Part shown: one piece after another, positions 24,400 to 35,490 of the stretch
Numbering within the stretch: the first letter of the stretch is position 1
Layout: each line of letters begins with the position of its first letter
DNA from: Rattus norvegicus
Taxonomy: Eukaryota; Chordata; Mammalia; Rodentia; Muridae
Assembly: GCF_036323735.1 (NCBI RefSeq)
Contig: NC_086034.1
Location: 28,492,439-28,556,438 of the forward strand
Direction of reading: 5' to 3'
Length of the DNA stretch: 64,000 bases
Notes under the pieces: model-generated
The model's database searches: none
The model's input: only the letters and a program-made list of their open reading frames with translations
What the model was told of the DNA's origin: nothing
Position numbers and translations under genes: made by a program

Positions 24400-25778
24400 G
24401 TAGAGAGGATGTGGAGCAAAGGGAACACTTCTTCGTTGTTGATGAGAATACAAACTTGTACAACCACTTTGGAAATCAATTTGGCAGTTTCTCAGAAAAC
24501 TGGTAATATTTCTACATCAAGATCTTACTACACCACTCCTGAGCATATACCCAAAATGTGCCACCATCCCACACAGACACTTGCTCAATTATGTTGACAG
24601 CAGCTTTATTCTTAATAGCCAGGAACTGGAAACCACCTAGATGCCTTTAAACTGAAGAATGGATAAACAAAATGTGATACATCTACACAATGGAATACGA
24701 TTCCTCTATTAAAAACAAAAACACCATGAATTTTATAGGCAAATGAATGGAAATGGAGAATATCTTCCAGAGTAAGGTAACCCAGTCCCACAAGGATATG
24801 CATGGTATGTACTCATTTATAAGTGTGTATTAGTGTAAAATATAGGTACAATGCTAAACAGGCCCAAAGAATATAAACAAGCAGGAAGGCTCAAGTGAGG
24901 ATGCTTGAATCTCACTTAGAAAGGGTAATAAAATAGTCACAAGATCCAGATAGAAGAAGGGAACTGAGAGGGAGGGGGTATCAAGAGGGAGATGGGCGTT
25001 TTAGGGCGTTTAGGTATGGAGAAGACAGTAGAGATGGCTAGATGGGCATGAAAATGAATGGAAATCTGAAACCAATGGGGGTAAGGAGGTGGGGACCATC
25101 TCCAGGATAAGACAGAGACCTGGGATAACTAGGTGTCCAAGAATCAATGGAGGTGAGTTTAGCTATGACTCACTACACTGGGGAAGTAGGACCTGGAGAG
25201 GCCAACAATAGGCAAGCAGCAGGCCCTAACACTATTAATGATACTCTTACGCTTGCAGACAGGAACATGCTGTCCTCTGAGAGGCTCCACTCAGCAGCTG
25301 ACTCAGACAAAGACATTTATAGCCAAGCAGTCAATGGAGTTTGGGGACTCTTCGGAAGAATGAGAGGAAGGATTGTAGGCCCGAGACAGGATAGGAACTC
25401 CACAGGAAGACCAGCAGAGTCAAATAACATGAACCTTTGGGGCTCTCAGGGTCCAACCTAAGAGCAAACGCAGGCTGGACCTAGGCCTCTCCATACACAT
25501 GTAGCAGATGCACACCTTCAAGTGGGTCCCGAACAACTGGAAGAGGGGCTGTCCCAAAAGCTGTTGCTTGTATGTGGGATTTGTTCTTTTGGCTGGGCTG
25601 CCTTGTCTGACCTCAGTGGGAGAGAAAACTTGAAGTGACAGGGTTGTGAGGAAACCTAAGGGAGTTCTCACTGGATCAGAGAAGAGAAAATGGGGAAGGA
25701 TATGGGGGAGTGACCAAGAGGGGGCCAATGAGAGGGATGTAAAGTGAACAACTAAAAAATAACATTTCTTTAAAAAAA
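24400..25778 (+). mobile_element. Old L1 (Lx-type) 3' portion
   Basis: Starts at AGAGAGGATGTGGAGCAAAG (late ORF2) and retains diverged ORF2 motifs: ATGTTGACAGCAGCTTTATT, GAATGGATAAACAAAATGTG and a GGTATGTACTCATTTATAAG end. It then continues through an old-type 3' UTR (with GCTTGCAGACAGGAACATGC and CTTGTCTGACCTCAGTGGGA) to an A-rich end near 25778. The ORF2 frame is broken by many stops. The 104-codon frame at 25147-25461 lies in the 3' UTR and is not a gene. Confidence 0.88.
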
Positions 25779-25839
25779 GTAAGGTACAAATGACCTACAT
25801 TTATAACTCAAAGTCAAAAACTTGGAGACTCCAGCAATG

Positions 25840-25998
25840 TCTACAGCAAATAGAGACCTTTTCTGTAAAAAATGATTAGAGAAACATTCCCAAGTTTGAC
25901 ATCTGGCCTTCACATGCACGTGCGTGTACATTTACAGGAACCCACCCACACATGTATCCATATACACATAAACACATAACACACAAACAAACAAAAAT
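25840..25998 (+). mobile_element. Degenerate B4/RSINE1-like SINE 3' part
   Basis: The series CATCTGGCCTTCACATGCACGTGCG ... CACACATGTATCC ... ACATAAACACA is the typical CA-rich 3' part of B4/RSINE1-type rodent SINEs, ending in (CAAA)n. The 5' head is not recognisable. Confidence 0.42.
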
Positions 25999-26467
25999 CT
26001 TAAATAACTTTGTGTCACAGGACTGTTAGGGAGCTTTGTGATAGAACTTAGAGTGATGATGAGCGGGGTTGCAGCCATACCACCATACAGACTCATAAAC
26101 CGGAAGAAGAAAATGCATTCCAGTGTAGCATTAAGTCTTTCATTAAAAAATATATCACCGAGGTACTGAGAGACTCTATTCTTAGTGAAGCCACTTTAGA
26201 TGGCTTCACTAAGAATTATTTAATGTTCTACATGGAAGATATTTTTCTTTTCAGAATCCTCATGTATAGATAAGAAAACTACCTCTAGAGAAATGTCCAA
26301 TAGAATTGAATTTGATCAATGCATCTTAAAACCTTCTTGAAATTGGGATGCTTCTCTATATTTTAAGTTAAAGAAGAATGTTTTGAAAGAACTCCAAAGT
26401 GCAACATCTAGTTGTCAATAGCTCTATAAATAAATATGCTTATGAACAAGCCTGAAAATATGGGTTT
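25999..26467. other. Unassigned sequence containing a perfect hairpin
   Basis: No gene recognised. It holds the inverted repeat described separately at 26178-26216. Confidence 0.4.
26178..26216. repeat. Perfect 16-bp inverted repeat, 7-nt loop
   Basis: Left arm ATTCTTAGTGAAGCCA (26178-26193) and right arm TGGCTTCACTAAGAAT (26201-26216) are exact reverse complements separated by CTTTAGA. No flanking target duplication or known MITE was recognised. It could be a terminal remnant of a DNA transposon, a template-switch product, or an RNA hairpin if transcribed. Confidence 0.9.
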
Positions 26468-26600
26468 AATCTCAAGGCTTTAAATGGTGGAGGGAGAAAA
26501 CCAATCCCTATGTGTTGTCCACTGAACTCCACCTATGCTGGCAACTGTATGCAGGCTCCAAACAAACAATTAAATACAATTAAATTTTAGTTTTAAATAA
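26468..26600 (+). mobile_element. Degenerate B3-like SINE 3' part
   Basis: GGTGGAGGGAGAAAACCAAT ... GTTGTCCACTGAACTCCACC ... resembles the 3' segment of B3-type SINEs (GGAGAGAACCGACTCC ... GTCCTCTGACCTCCAC). It is followed by an AT-rich end. Old and partial. Confidence 0.42.
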
Positions 26601-27024
26601 AGGTCTCAGGGCTAGCTCATTCCTGACTCCATATAGTGACATTTTACCAGAATTATTAACATATGATGGCATGACACTTATATCTGCATTGTAACTTTTT
26701 TAACTTTCTGAAAATAACAGTAAAATCAAGTTGATCTATGTCAACTCTTCCCAGTTGGATAGATTCCTGAATCTGAGAAACACCTCAACAGGGAAATCTT
26801 AGAAAACTTCTTATTCTAATACTATATAAGTCACATTGACCATAATAAATCCTAAAACCCTGTATTTGGTATCAAATGCTGTGCATAATACTTTTATTAC
26901 AGAAAGGGCATGCTTTGAGTTGTCCTTATCACAGTCTTGAGTGAAAGTTATGATCTGTCAGAAACTAAGAGAGGGTAGACATAATTAGATAAAATTATCC
27001 ACTTTAAGTATACTTAGTATATTA

Positions 27025-27371
27025 CTTAGTTTTCTATTGCTTCGCTATAACACCATGACTAAGGCAAGGTAGATAAGAAAGGGTGTGTTTGAGCTTACAG
27101 TTCCAAAAGATTAGCATCTGTGATGGGAGGGTGAGGTCATAGTATCAGGAAAAGGAAACTAAGGGTTCACATCTTAAACTAGAAGCATGAAGCCAAGTTA
27201 ACTCACTAGAAATGGTATGAGTCTTTAAATTATCAAAGCCAGACTCCAGTGACACTTCTTGTAACAAGGTCACAACTGCTAAACCTCCCAAAGACTGCCA
27301 TCATTTGGTGATTAAGTATTCAAACGTCTAACACCATGGGGAGGTTGTGGAATCTGATTCAAACTACCATA
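27025..27371 (+). mobile_element. RMER1-like rodent dispersed repeat
   Basis: Starts CTTAGTTTTCTATTGCTTCG and shows the family layout: CTATAACACCATGACTAAGGC, AAGGGTGTGTTTGAGCTTAC, a CCCAAAGACTGCC region and an end at TTCAAACTACCATA. Related copies lie at 41538-41866, 44744-44880 and 59421-59700. The family name is from memory of its consensus start and is uncertain. No coding capacity. Confidence 0.6.
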
Positions 27372-28649
27372 TATAGTGTTAAATGCTAGATATTATCAAT
27401 AGCTTGATATATAATATTTGTAGATACATATGTATACAAATCCTGCAAATAATATTTTATCTCAAACAGTTGTGTTCATTAATATTTCAAGGAGAAATTT
27501 ACTCTAATTATATTAAAATTTGCTATATTATATCATGACTAAAATACCTAATTTGAACATTTATAAGTAGGTGCATCCAATGTAATTTCATAATGTATTG
27601 TCTTTATAAACATAGTTGTTTTGCATACAAGAGAGACAGTATTTCATTTTAATTAGGTTGTTTAAATTCTCCACCATTAAGAGAAACAGCTTTATGGTAT
27701 GAAACATAGCTCTAAGCTGGAAAATTTTACCTAATGAAAAGGATTAGAAACAAGCATCCAATTTCCAAGTGTTCAAACCTAATGGTCAAGTTTTTATATC
27801 AATGGACATCCTAGACACATGTGATATTTGTTGAACTAGCTACTTAGAATCTCAAAATGATTGAGAACTCAATAGTGGGAAGATCAGCAGTGGTGAATTA
27901 TAAAACTTGAGCTGTCACTCAACAGCTACTCAATAAGTTTTGGAGAGGCTTAAAATAATAGTTTCAATTAAATACATAAATGAATTGAAACTATTATTTT
28001 AAAGATCTTTCCATACACCGTAGACTAATCTAAACATTTTTTATAGATTGAAATGCTTGGTCATCTTCATATTTCTGTTTGTGATTTTTTTACAGGTAAG
28101 AAAATTAGGTCTCAGGTATAATTTCTCCAATGTTCCAGCAGAGTTTCTAACTGAGATTTTATCTATTTTGAAGCTCCAGCCAGAGGCAGAGAAGCGTGAA
28201 GCAAAGGCAGTTTAATGCTGATATGGCAGCATGACAGCTGTCATGTAAAACAAGGGCTCTGACCCCATAAGAAGGTTTATTCTTCTATGCAATAACAAAT
28301 ATTTTAGATATGACTTCTCTTTTTAGTGAGATCTACAAAACCGAATATTAGAGAACAGGAAATGAACATTGCAGGCAAAGAAAAGATATTGCGGCCTAGC
28401 TATGTATTCACACAGTGATGGGCAGATCAATGTGTCTGCAGCAATTCAAATAAAAAGCCCAACAGGCCTGGGAAGGGAAATATTTTGGGGACTTCGTTTA
28501 TGCAGGACCTCACAAACTATAGCAAGTGAATGAGATTTGGTCATGGAAAGTAATCAAAGTTGTTTAAACCAGAGGAGTAATATTGTCTGATTATCTGTTA
28601 CCAAGTTAGCCTATCAACAGTAAAGATTGGCTTTGATGGAGACCAATAG
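27372..28649. other. Unassigned sequence containing a second hairpin
   Basis: AT-rich and without recognised gene; the inverted repeat at 27950-28002 is listed separately. Confidence 0.4.
27950..28002. repeat. Perfect 20-bp inverted repeat, 13-nt loop
   Basis: Left arm TTAAAATAATAGTTTCAATT (27950-27969) is the exact reverse complement of 27983-28002; the spacer is AAATACATAAATG. The arms are AT-rich. Twenty matching pairs without a mismatch are unlikely by chance at this spacing. No TSD or transposon core is visible. Confidence 0.92.
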
Positions 28650-29428
28650 GGAAAGGCAAGTGCAGCAAATGAAGAAGAGCAGAGGAGGACCTTAGGTAAA
28701 ATGCCCAACAGAGGGGAAATGGAACCTGAAGAGACCACCTGCAGTAGATAGAAATGGCCCCCATGGAGAGACAAGGCCACCTACCCATCTCTAAAAATTT
28801 TGACCCAGAATTGTCTAAAGGAAATGCAGAGAAAAAAATAGAGCAGAGACTGAAGGAAAGGCCATCCAGTGACCAGCTCAACTTGGGATCCATCCCATGA
28901 GCAGGCACCAAACACTGACAACTATTACTGATCCCATGTTTTATGTACAGTCAGGAGCCTAGCATGGCTCTTCTCTGAGAGACTCTACCAGCAGCTGACT
29001 GAGATGCTCATAGCCAAACATTGAATTGAGGTTGGGGATCCCTATGGAAGGGTTAGGAGAAGGATTGAAGGGTCTGAAGGGCATGACAAACCTCTAGGAA
29101 GAACAACAGTATTAACTAATCCAAATCCCTAGAGGTCCTAAAGACAAAGTCACCAACGAAAGAGCATACAAATTTCTCACAGCCCATATGTAGCATAGGC
29201 TGCCTTGTCTGGCCTCAGTGGGAGAGAATGTACCTAATCCTGTAGACACTTGATGCCCCAGGGAATGGGGATGTTGAGGGTGAAATGTGGTTGTCTGTGA
29301 GGGAATCCTCTTTCAAAAAGCAAAGGAGAGAGGGGAATGAGGTGAAGAACTCTGGAACTGGGAACAGGGTCAAATTTAGAATGTAAATAAATAAAATAAT
29401 TTAATAAATAAATAAAAATAAAAAAGAA
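28650..29428 (+). mobile_element. Old L1 3' UTR fragment
   Basis: Recognisable from CCCAACAGAGGGGAAATGG, the GAGCAGAGACTGAAGGAAAG and GGCCATCCAGTGACCAG motifs, CTTGTCTGGCCTCAGTGGGA and an A-rich (TAAA)n end at 29385-29428. It is the 3' UTR of an old Lx-type L1. No ORF2 sequence remains. The two overlapping minus-strand frames (28598-28911) are antisense artefacts. Confidence 0.85.
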
Positions 29429-29659
29429 GTGAATAATCTGTGATGGATACTGCACCTCACTGGCAGAATGATTCCTGTGATCATTTTTCTCTTAAAAAGG
29501 GTTGAAGAAAAGCAAATCACACCATCAATTTGCACGCATGTCCCAATAAAGGCATAAGAGAAGCAGTGTATGGTCTATACTAGTAAATGGCTTTTCTGTT
29601 TTCATTCTTTGTCTCCAGTCTGAGAATTTTTTCTTCAGTACTCATAAGTGCAGAGATTG

Positions 29660-29750
29660 AAAAAACAAAAGCAAAAGCAAAAGCAAAACAAAACAAAACA
29701 AAAAAAACAACACCAAAACAAAAACAAAAAACAAAAAACAAAAAAAAAAC
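29660..29750 (+). repeat. (CAAAA)n / A-rich tract
   Basis: GCAAAAGCAAAAGCAAAA passing into CAAAACAAAACAAAA and long A runs. It is probably an expanded retroposon tail, but no body is recognisable upstream. Lys-rich and Phe/Cys-rich open frames on the two strands derive from it and are not genes. Confidence 0.93.
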
Positions 29751-32700
29751 CAACAGGATGACAATCAAAAAATTTTATGGTTGCATTACTCAAACTTATT
29801 GGAGGAACAGAACAGAATGGGTCTATTGATCTTACTAACAACCTTTCTATAAACCTGCATTTGCATCTAGTTTGATATATATCTTTTTCTGTGAGAAAGA
29901 CTTAGAAGAATTAGCTTACATGAGTTATGTTCCCAAAACATCTAAATTCTGCTCTAGGCTCTAGACCCAAGAGTAGCATAGATGAACTTCAAAGACAAGC
30001 TCCTGGTAAATCTCTCTCCTCTGGGTTTGCTACTCTGTCTGTTGCATGTAGGTTGTTCAACGACTGGAGACCCATTCTCATTCTAAACCTTCTGTCTTCG
30101 TCTTTTTACTCAAAAGTCATTCAGTTAAAACTCAGTCTAACATCAGATTATCCATTCTTTTTATTGTTGCTAAGTATATGTCAGAAAAATTACTATCCAA
30201 GTAATCCACCTTTTTGTTCAAGTTTTTGCTTAGTCAATGAGATATGAATGATTAAGCATTCATAAGCACCCATGAATGTTTGCAATGCCTTTCCATCCAA
30301 TATCAAGAAAACTTTCTCAGTGGCTATAGCGTTTCCTAAGTGAGAGGGTGAAACTAAGGAGTCCTGGATTTTTCTGGATGAAAATGCTTCCTTTGCAACA
30401 GCCTGTTATTCATTATCTGTGTGCTATACAACCAGGTAAAAGTTTTGGTAGAAGGTATTTTATCATACTATTACAAGATTAGAACAAACTAAATAAATAA
30501 AATGAAAGAGAGAATTAGACTCAAATGTCTATATGGGCCATTTGTGGAGTCAAGGTTTAGAAACTTAATTTACTACTTGTTGCAAACACTAAGTACTATT
30601 ATGTATTTTCCTACAATTCAAAAGTGGGAATGATTTTCAGCTTACTATCATCAAATATTACTTCAAGCACTTAGTTCATGCCACTCATGCCAAAAGCATA
30701 CATGAATAGCACCATGTCAAGGAGGCACATTTGCTGAGTCTTCTCTACGCTGAAGAAATGAGTTCTGCTTTCCTACATCTTGCGAGCTTCCTTGCAGTTG
30801 GGTACACAATTCTATCTGTATGTAAGACAAGTGTGAGCTCTATGTACAGCCAGCCACGCCCTAACACTTGGTAATCATCCCCTCCTTCAGCATTTGCCCC
30901 TTCCATCGGACTTCCTTCCAGCTTAGGGCTCTAAAGCATGGTCAGCTTGGAAAAATAATATGCAACAAAAGAAATAGTAGCATTCTCAGGCTAGGAATTG
31001 ATTATTAAAATCAACTGTCTAGCCAATGTGCATTAATGAGGAGAGTCAGCTTAATCGTGCCCTTGGTCTAAAAAGGCAGGGCAGAAAGTCAGTGTGGTTC
31101 CAGAGGACTCGGAGGTCCTGGCTATATCCCAGTTTTCGAAGTTAGCAAAGAGCAAGGGGTGTTGCCAAGCAGATAGCCATAGATAGTTTTTGGAAGTTTC
31201 CTTATTTAGTTATTTTGAAATAGACTCATAGAAGATCATTCTGTGATATGCTCTAGAGAGCTTATGTGCTTTTCTTAAAAAGAATGGGATGGAAGGCGTC
31301 TCTGAAAAAAGAATGTAGCTCATATGCTGCCAGTGAGAGTGGAACACATTCCTCCTCTTCACATGCACAGCTGGTACACTCTATTTGCATATTTATATTT
31401 ATGCTAAGCTCAAATATTTAAGAGTGCCATTTCAAGTAAGAAAACCATAAGAGCAGCATCATGAAGCTCTGTGTGTTCCCTCTAGCATTTTTTTTTTTAT
31501 TTTTTGACTTAAGGCAAATTTCTGTTAGAATGGTGATGTTCTCAGATGTGTCCAAGGAGAGTTCTGTCAGTGTGGTGATATATTTCAGGGAGAAAATATG
31601 CTCTTGAGGATATCGATTCTTGCCAATAGAGTTGGTATATGACAGGACCACAGCAATATTTATTTTAACGCGGTTTCTGCTTTTACAGAAAATTAAATTA
31701 GATTTAGTGCGAAGGCAAAAATGATTTTCTTAGACTGTAAGTTCATCCTTCCACTATTTATCTCTGGTGATATATGTAGCATATGCTGCAGTCCATCTGG
31801 ATGGAGAACAGATCAAAATAAATGACACAAAACAGAAATATATGCCATGTACAATATGTTCCTTTGATTCAGTTTTTTTAAAACTTGGTGGAGTGCAGCT
31901 TATTAATCAATGCATTTATGATTCAACCAAATATGTGGATTAGAAATGTGGAATAGGATAGGAAGTGAAGCTACGCAAACTAGTAGACGTCTTTAATACA
32001 CAATACGTGCTTTTGGGTGCATGTAAATACGTTTTAAAGGAGGCAGCCAGTTCAACTGGAAAAGCTTTTCCTAAAGGTGGTGGTTTATTAAATCATAAAG
32101 CTCTGGAGTCAGAGGCAAGATGCATTCTGTTTTAAGAGATGTGTGATAAGATCTCCAAAATTATAGAAACTCCTGTCATTCTAGCATTTGCCCAACAGAA
32201 CTAATTAAGAATATTTTTGCTGAATAGGTAACACGTGCTGGTTTCATGATAAAGAGAAATTGAGCTAGAATTGATTTGAAAGCATCCCTCCTGACAGCCA
32301 GCTTCCCAGCCCCATGGACATACTATGAAAGTTTCTGAGATTTGCCCAGATTTAAGTCCTATGAACTAACAGATCAACCTACCAGGTAAGGTGTGCCCAC
32401 CAGTGCAACAGTGGAACTACAGTTAGGATGGTTGCCACCTGCTTCCTGACAGGATTTTAGGCCTGGTATAGGAAGGGATCAATGTCTTGTGCTGTAAACT
32501 TGGTTTTAAAAAAGGATCGTGGAGAAGCCATAGAAAACTGCTATTCTCATACATATCCGGGAATATTGTTTTTCTTTTGAATAGCGGTAAATTCACAAGG
32601 CACTGAGAATAAAAGACCAATAAGTGTTCAGCCCTAAACATATTTAGGGAATCCTCTTTATAATTTATACAACATTATAGGTGAGGAGGGTCAAAAATAA

Positions 32701-33265
32701 TGTGTGTGAAAGAAGCTAGGGATAAAAGATCTAAAATGGCAGCTCTGGGTAAGGTGCAACAATTTCAACCATAAAAGTACAGCAGCTGTAGATCCCTGAA
32801 CCAACTCTGTACAAGAACAGGCCTAGCAGTAATGTTGTATAAATAGAGAAGAAGCTCCCTGCTCATTTGCTACTGACAGATTCAAGGAGAGGGGAGTCAT
32901 AGCTTCTAACTGTGGCCACCACCAGGATCCCAATGGATTGTTTCAATTAAATAGTCACACAACAACAGATGACCGTGATTCAATTAAATGGCTACCAAAA
33001 CAAAATCCATGAAAGGACTGAAGTGAGTGGGGTTATAGATGTGGTTTAAAGATAAGAGAGGGTAACCAGAAAGAGTAATAATATATGTATGAAACTGTCA
33101 AAGACAAAACAGTTAAAAATGTATAGTACAAAAGTATTCTACTGTTTGAAAACATTTTTGTGTCATTTTTATGTTATTGAACACAGAGTTATTGAGCAGA
33201 ATCCTGCATTAAGTGAAATAAGCAATACATTTTCAATGGTATTTTATTCCTGGTCTTATAGTATA
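29751..33265. other. About 3.5 kb without recognised features
   Basis: No repeat family, exon or RNA gene could be identified. Open frames up to about 106 codons (29927-30247, +) have no recognisable domain or start context. Confidence 0.42.
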
Positions 33266-33612
33266 GAGGAATTTTAATCCGGCCTTTTTCCCAGGGATTG
33301 CATCCTAAGATCTTCTAGGTCTATACAATCCAGTTGAAATGCAGACATACCCTGGATTACGGTACAATCTGGCTGGAATACAGAAATGCCCTTAATACAC
33401 ATCTTTAATCCATAAAAATGAAGGTACGGTTCGTCTATAGAAGGAAGCAACATGTTAGAAAGTGATGTCTGTTTGAGGGGCAGATAAATTGACAAATTAG
33501 AGAAAGATTTGACAGACTGAGACAGAGATAATATTTATTCAAGTCACACAAGAACAACACAGGAAATAGAGGTTATTTAAGAGCAGAGAGGAGGGAGGGA
33601 GGGAGGGAGGGA

Positions 33613-33673
<61 letters not shown>

Positions 33674-34000
33674 TTTACTGGAATAGTTTTATAGTTTTAC
33701 AGAGATGGGTTGCAGAGAGAACAAGCTAACACGGGTGAAGTTAGAACGAGACATCGAATAAAAATCCAGAAGATAAGAACATATTGTCAAAGTTAGTATA
33801 AGGCCAAACAACAATTCCAGGAGAAGCTGAGAGAAGCCAGATTGAATCAGTCAGCTTGATAGATGAGATTAGGCTAGAAGCTTCTAGGCCTAGGCCTAGG
33901 GATAGTTAGAACAGAAAAGGAAATGCTCTGGGCTCAGCCCAAGCTATATATTTACCCAACTTGGATACACCTCTCATCTTATCTCTCTAACAGAGTAAAC
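33266..34000 (-). mobile_element. Dispersed repeat, copy A (inverted relative to copy B)
   Basis: The reverse complement matches 43300-44035 over its length. Shared landmarks include CTGACTGATTCAA-CTGGCTTCTCTCAGCTTCT, CATCTCTGTAAAACT before the simple repeat, a TTTGTC-CTCAA-AGACAT-ACTTTC stretch, TTCCAGCCAGAT/TTCCAGTCAGAT, ATAGACCTAGAAG, and the terminal GGATTAAAATTCCTCTATA. The copies are clearly diverged, so this is an ancient family, not a recent duplication. It is probably a rodent LTR-type or MER-type element; I cannot name it. The 73-codon frame at 33274-33495 (-) is repeat-derived. Confidence 0.75.
33590..33671. repeat. (GGGA)n followed by (GA)n microsatellite
   Basis: About six GGGA units run into about 28 GA units inside dispersed-repeat copy A. 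Copy B carries (CT)n at the corresponding place. A pure purine strand with mirror symmetry can form triplex DNA. Confidence 0.97.
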
Positions 34001-34429
34001 TAAAGCAAAATTTAACCCTAGAATCTTGGGCCAGTCAGGCCATCTGGAGAGAATATTGACTCGTTCAATGACTCTTTTGTAAGAGAATGATCAAGCATAT
34101 AGATAAATAGTAATGCAAATAATGTTGGCTGCAAAAAATGGAAGCATGGGGGAAAACACAAGGGTAGACGAGCCTTTTAAGTATTTGAGAAAATCATGAT
34201 ATGATTTAGAATGGAAGAAAATGACCTTGTACAGAATACTGCAGTGGTGTTTGGGCAATAGGACTTTGCCAGTAGCTTGTATAGAATACCCAGTAGCCTC
34301 AGCTACAGCCTGTGACATGGAGAGAGGGGCTGTGTGGGACCCATCTGTCTGATGATATAACCCGTTCCTGACACTGGAGGTTTTGTTTTACTTGGTGACA
34401 TAAGATGTCTAGTTGAAGCATTGTCTCTT
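34001..34429. other. Unassigned sequence
   Basis: No repeat or gene recognised. Confidence 0.35.
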
Positions 34430-34835
34430 TTATTATATAGTGAGTCCATTTAAATTCATTTTTGTACGTGAGTATGCTTTAGGAAGCTTTTACAGTAGAT
34501 TTTCATATGCTGTTTCAAAAGGCCTTAGTTTTAGTTGTCCATCCCCATATTCCCTCCTCTTCTTGCTTTCTCATACCATTCCTCATTTAATATTCCTGTT
34601 TTAGTCCACCTTTTTCCATCCCACAGCAATATATTTTATTTCCCCTTCCTTGAAAGATCGTCTCCTCTCCTCTGTTCCTATCACTAGCTACATAACCTGT
34701 ATGGATATTTAAATTAAGACATATATATATATGAGGTTTAAGACTAACATTGACCACATATACCACATTTGTCCTTCTGGGTCTGGCTTATCTCACTCTG
34801 CATGATAAGCTACATCCATTTACCAGAAAAATGCA
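34430..34835 (-). mobile_element. Antisense old L1 3' end
   Basis: Complement of an old L1 3' UTR and ORF2 end: TTTCAAAAGGCCTTAGTTTT, CCCCATATTCCCTCCTCTTC, and the ORF2-terminal complement CATTTGTCCTTCTGGGTCTGG / CTTATCTCACTCTGCATGAT / CATCCATTTACCAGAAAA. The element breaks off at about 34835, where unrelated sequence starts. Confidence 0.65.
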
Positions 34836-34984
34836 GTGGGACTGAGAACATCTGGATTCTTGTTTTACTGCTTTTTCTAAAGAAGGAAAATATCATCAGG
34901 GTATGTCTTTGCAGGATGGTGGACCATAAGAGCCTGGTAAGGTTGAAGACCCAGAAGGGATGGTAGTATCTTCACCTGCTCCCA

Positions 34985-35490
34985 GCCCCAGGCCCCTGTC
35001 ACATAGCTGAAGCCCCTTCCCTATCCCTAGAGAGAATGTGGCAGTCATGTAGGGGCAAAAGCCCCAAGCCCTTCCACATGTAGATGAGACACCTCCAACC
35101 TCTCAGGCCAAGCCAATTTGAAGCACACACTGTCAGATCCCAGCCCACCCTAAAACTGTATATAAGAACCCATCCAGAAGGACTAAAGGTGTATGTGAGA
35201 ATTACTCCACCATCTGAAAGCATCTGTCATAAGAGCTGTAACATGTGCCACTTGAAAAGCTGCCAGAAGCTCTCCTCTCACTGGCTGGTCAGCTTTTCTC
35301 TGGCTCAGTCCAGCTCAGCTCAGTGCAGCCAGTGCTGCATCTCAGAGCAACAGCAGCAACAGCAGCAGTGGAGGCAGCAGCCTCGCTGAGGCAATTTCCC
35401 TTCCCTCCTCACATTCTCTCCCCTGCACTAGAACCCTCCCACCTGGCCTTGCCAGAAATCTCCATGCATAGCCTCTGGTACACAGGCCCG
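34985..35490 (+). promoter_or_regulatory. TATA-containing, CAG-rich LTR-like block
   Basis: GC-richer than its surroundings. It has a TATA-like TATATAAGAACC at about 35159, then an AGCT/CAG-rich segment (35275-35385) with CAGCAGCAACAGCAGCAG. The layout (compact U3-like part, TATA, GC-rich downstream) is that of a retroviral-type LTR, but I did not recognise the family and found no convincing TG...CA ends or TSD. The 101- and 122-codon frames (35084-35389, 35245-35613) include short Gln/Ala-rich runs from the CAG repeat and are not supported as genes. Confidence 0.3.

Noticed and set aside
25147..25461. 104-codon plus-strand frame
   Set aside because: Lies in the 3' UTR of an old L1 and lacks any domain.
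29580..29841. Lys-rich and Phe/Cys-rich frames on opposite strands
   Set aside because: Translation of a (CAAAA)n low-complexity tract.
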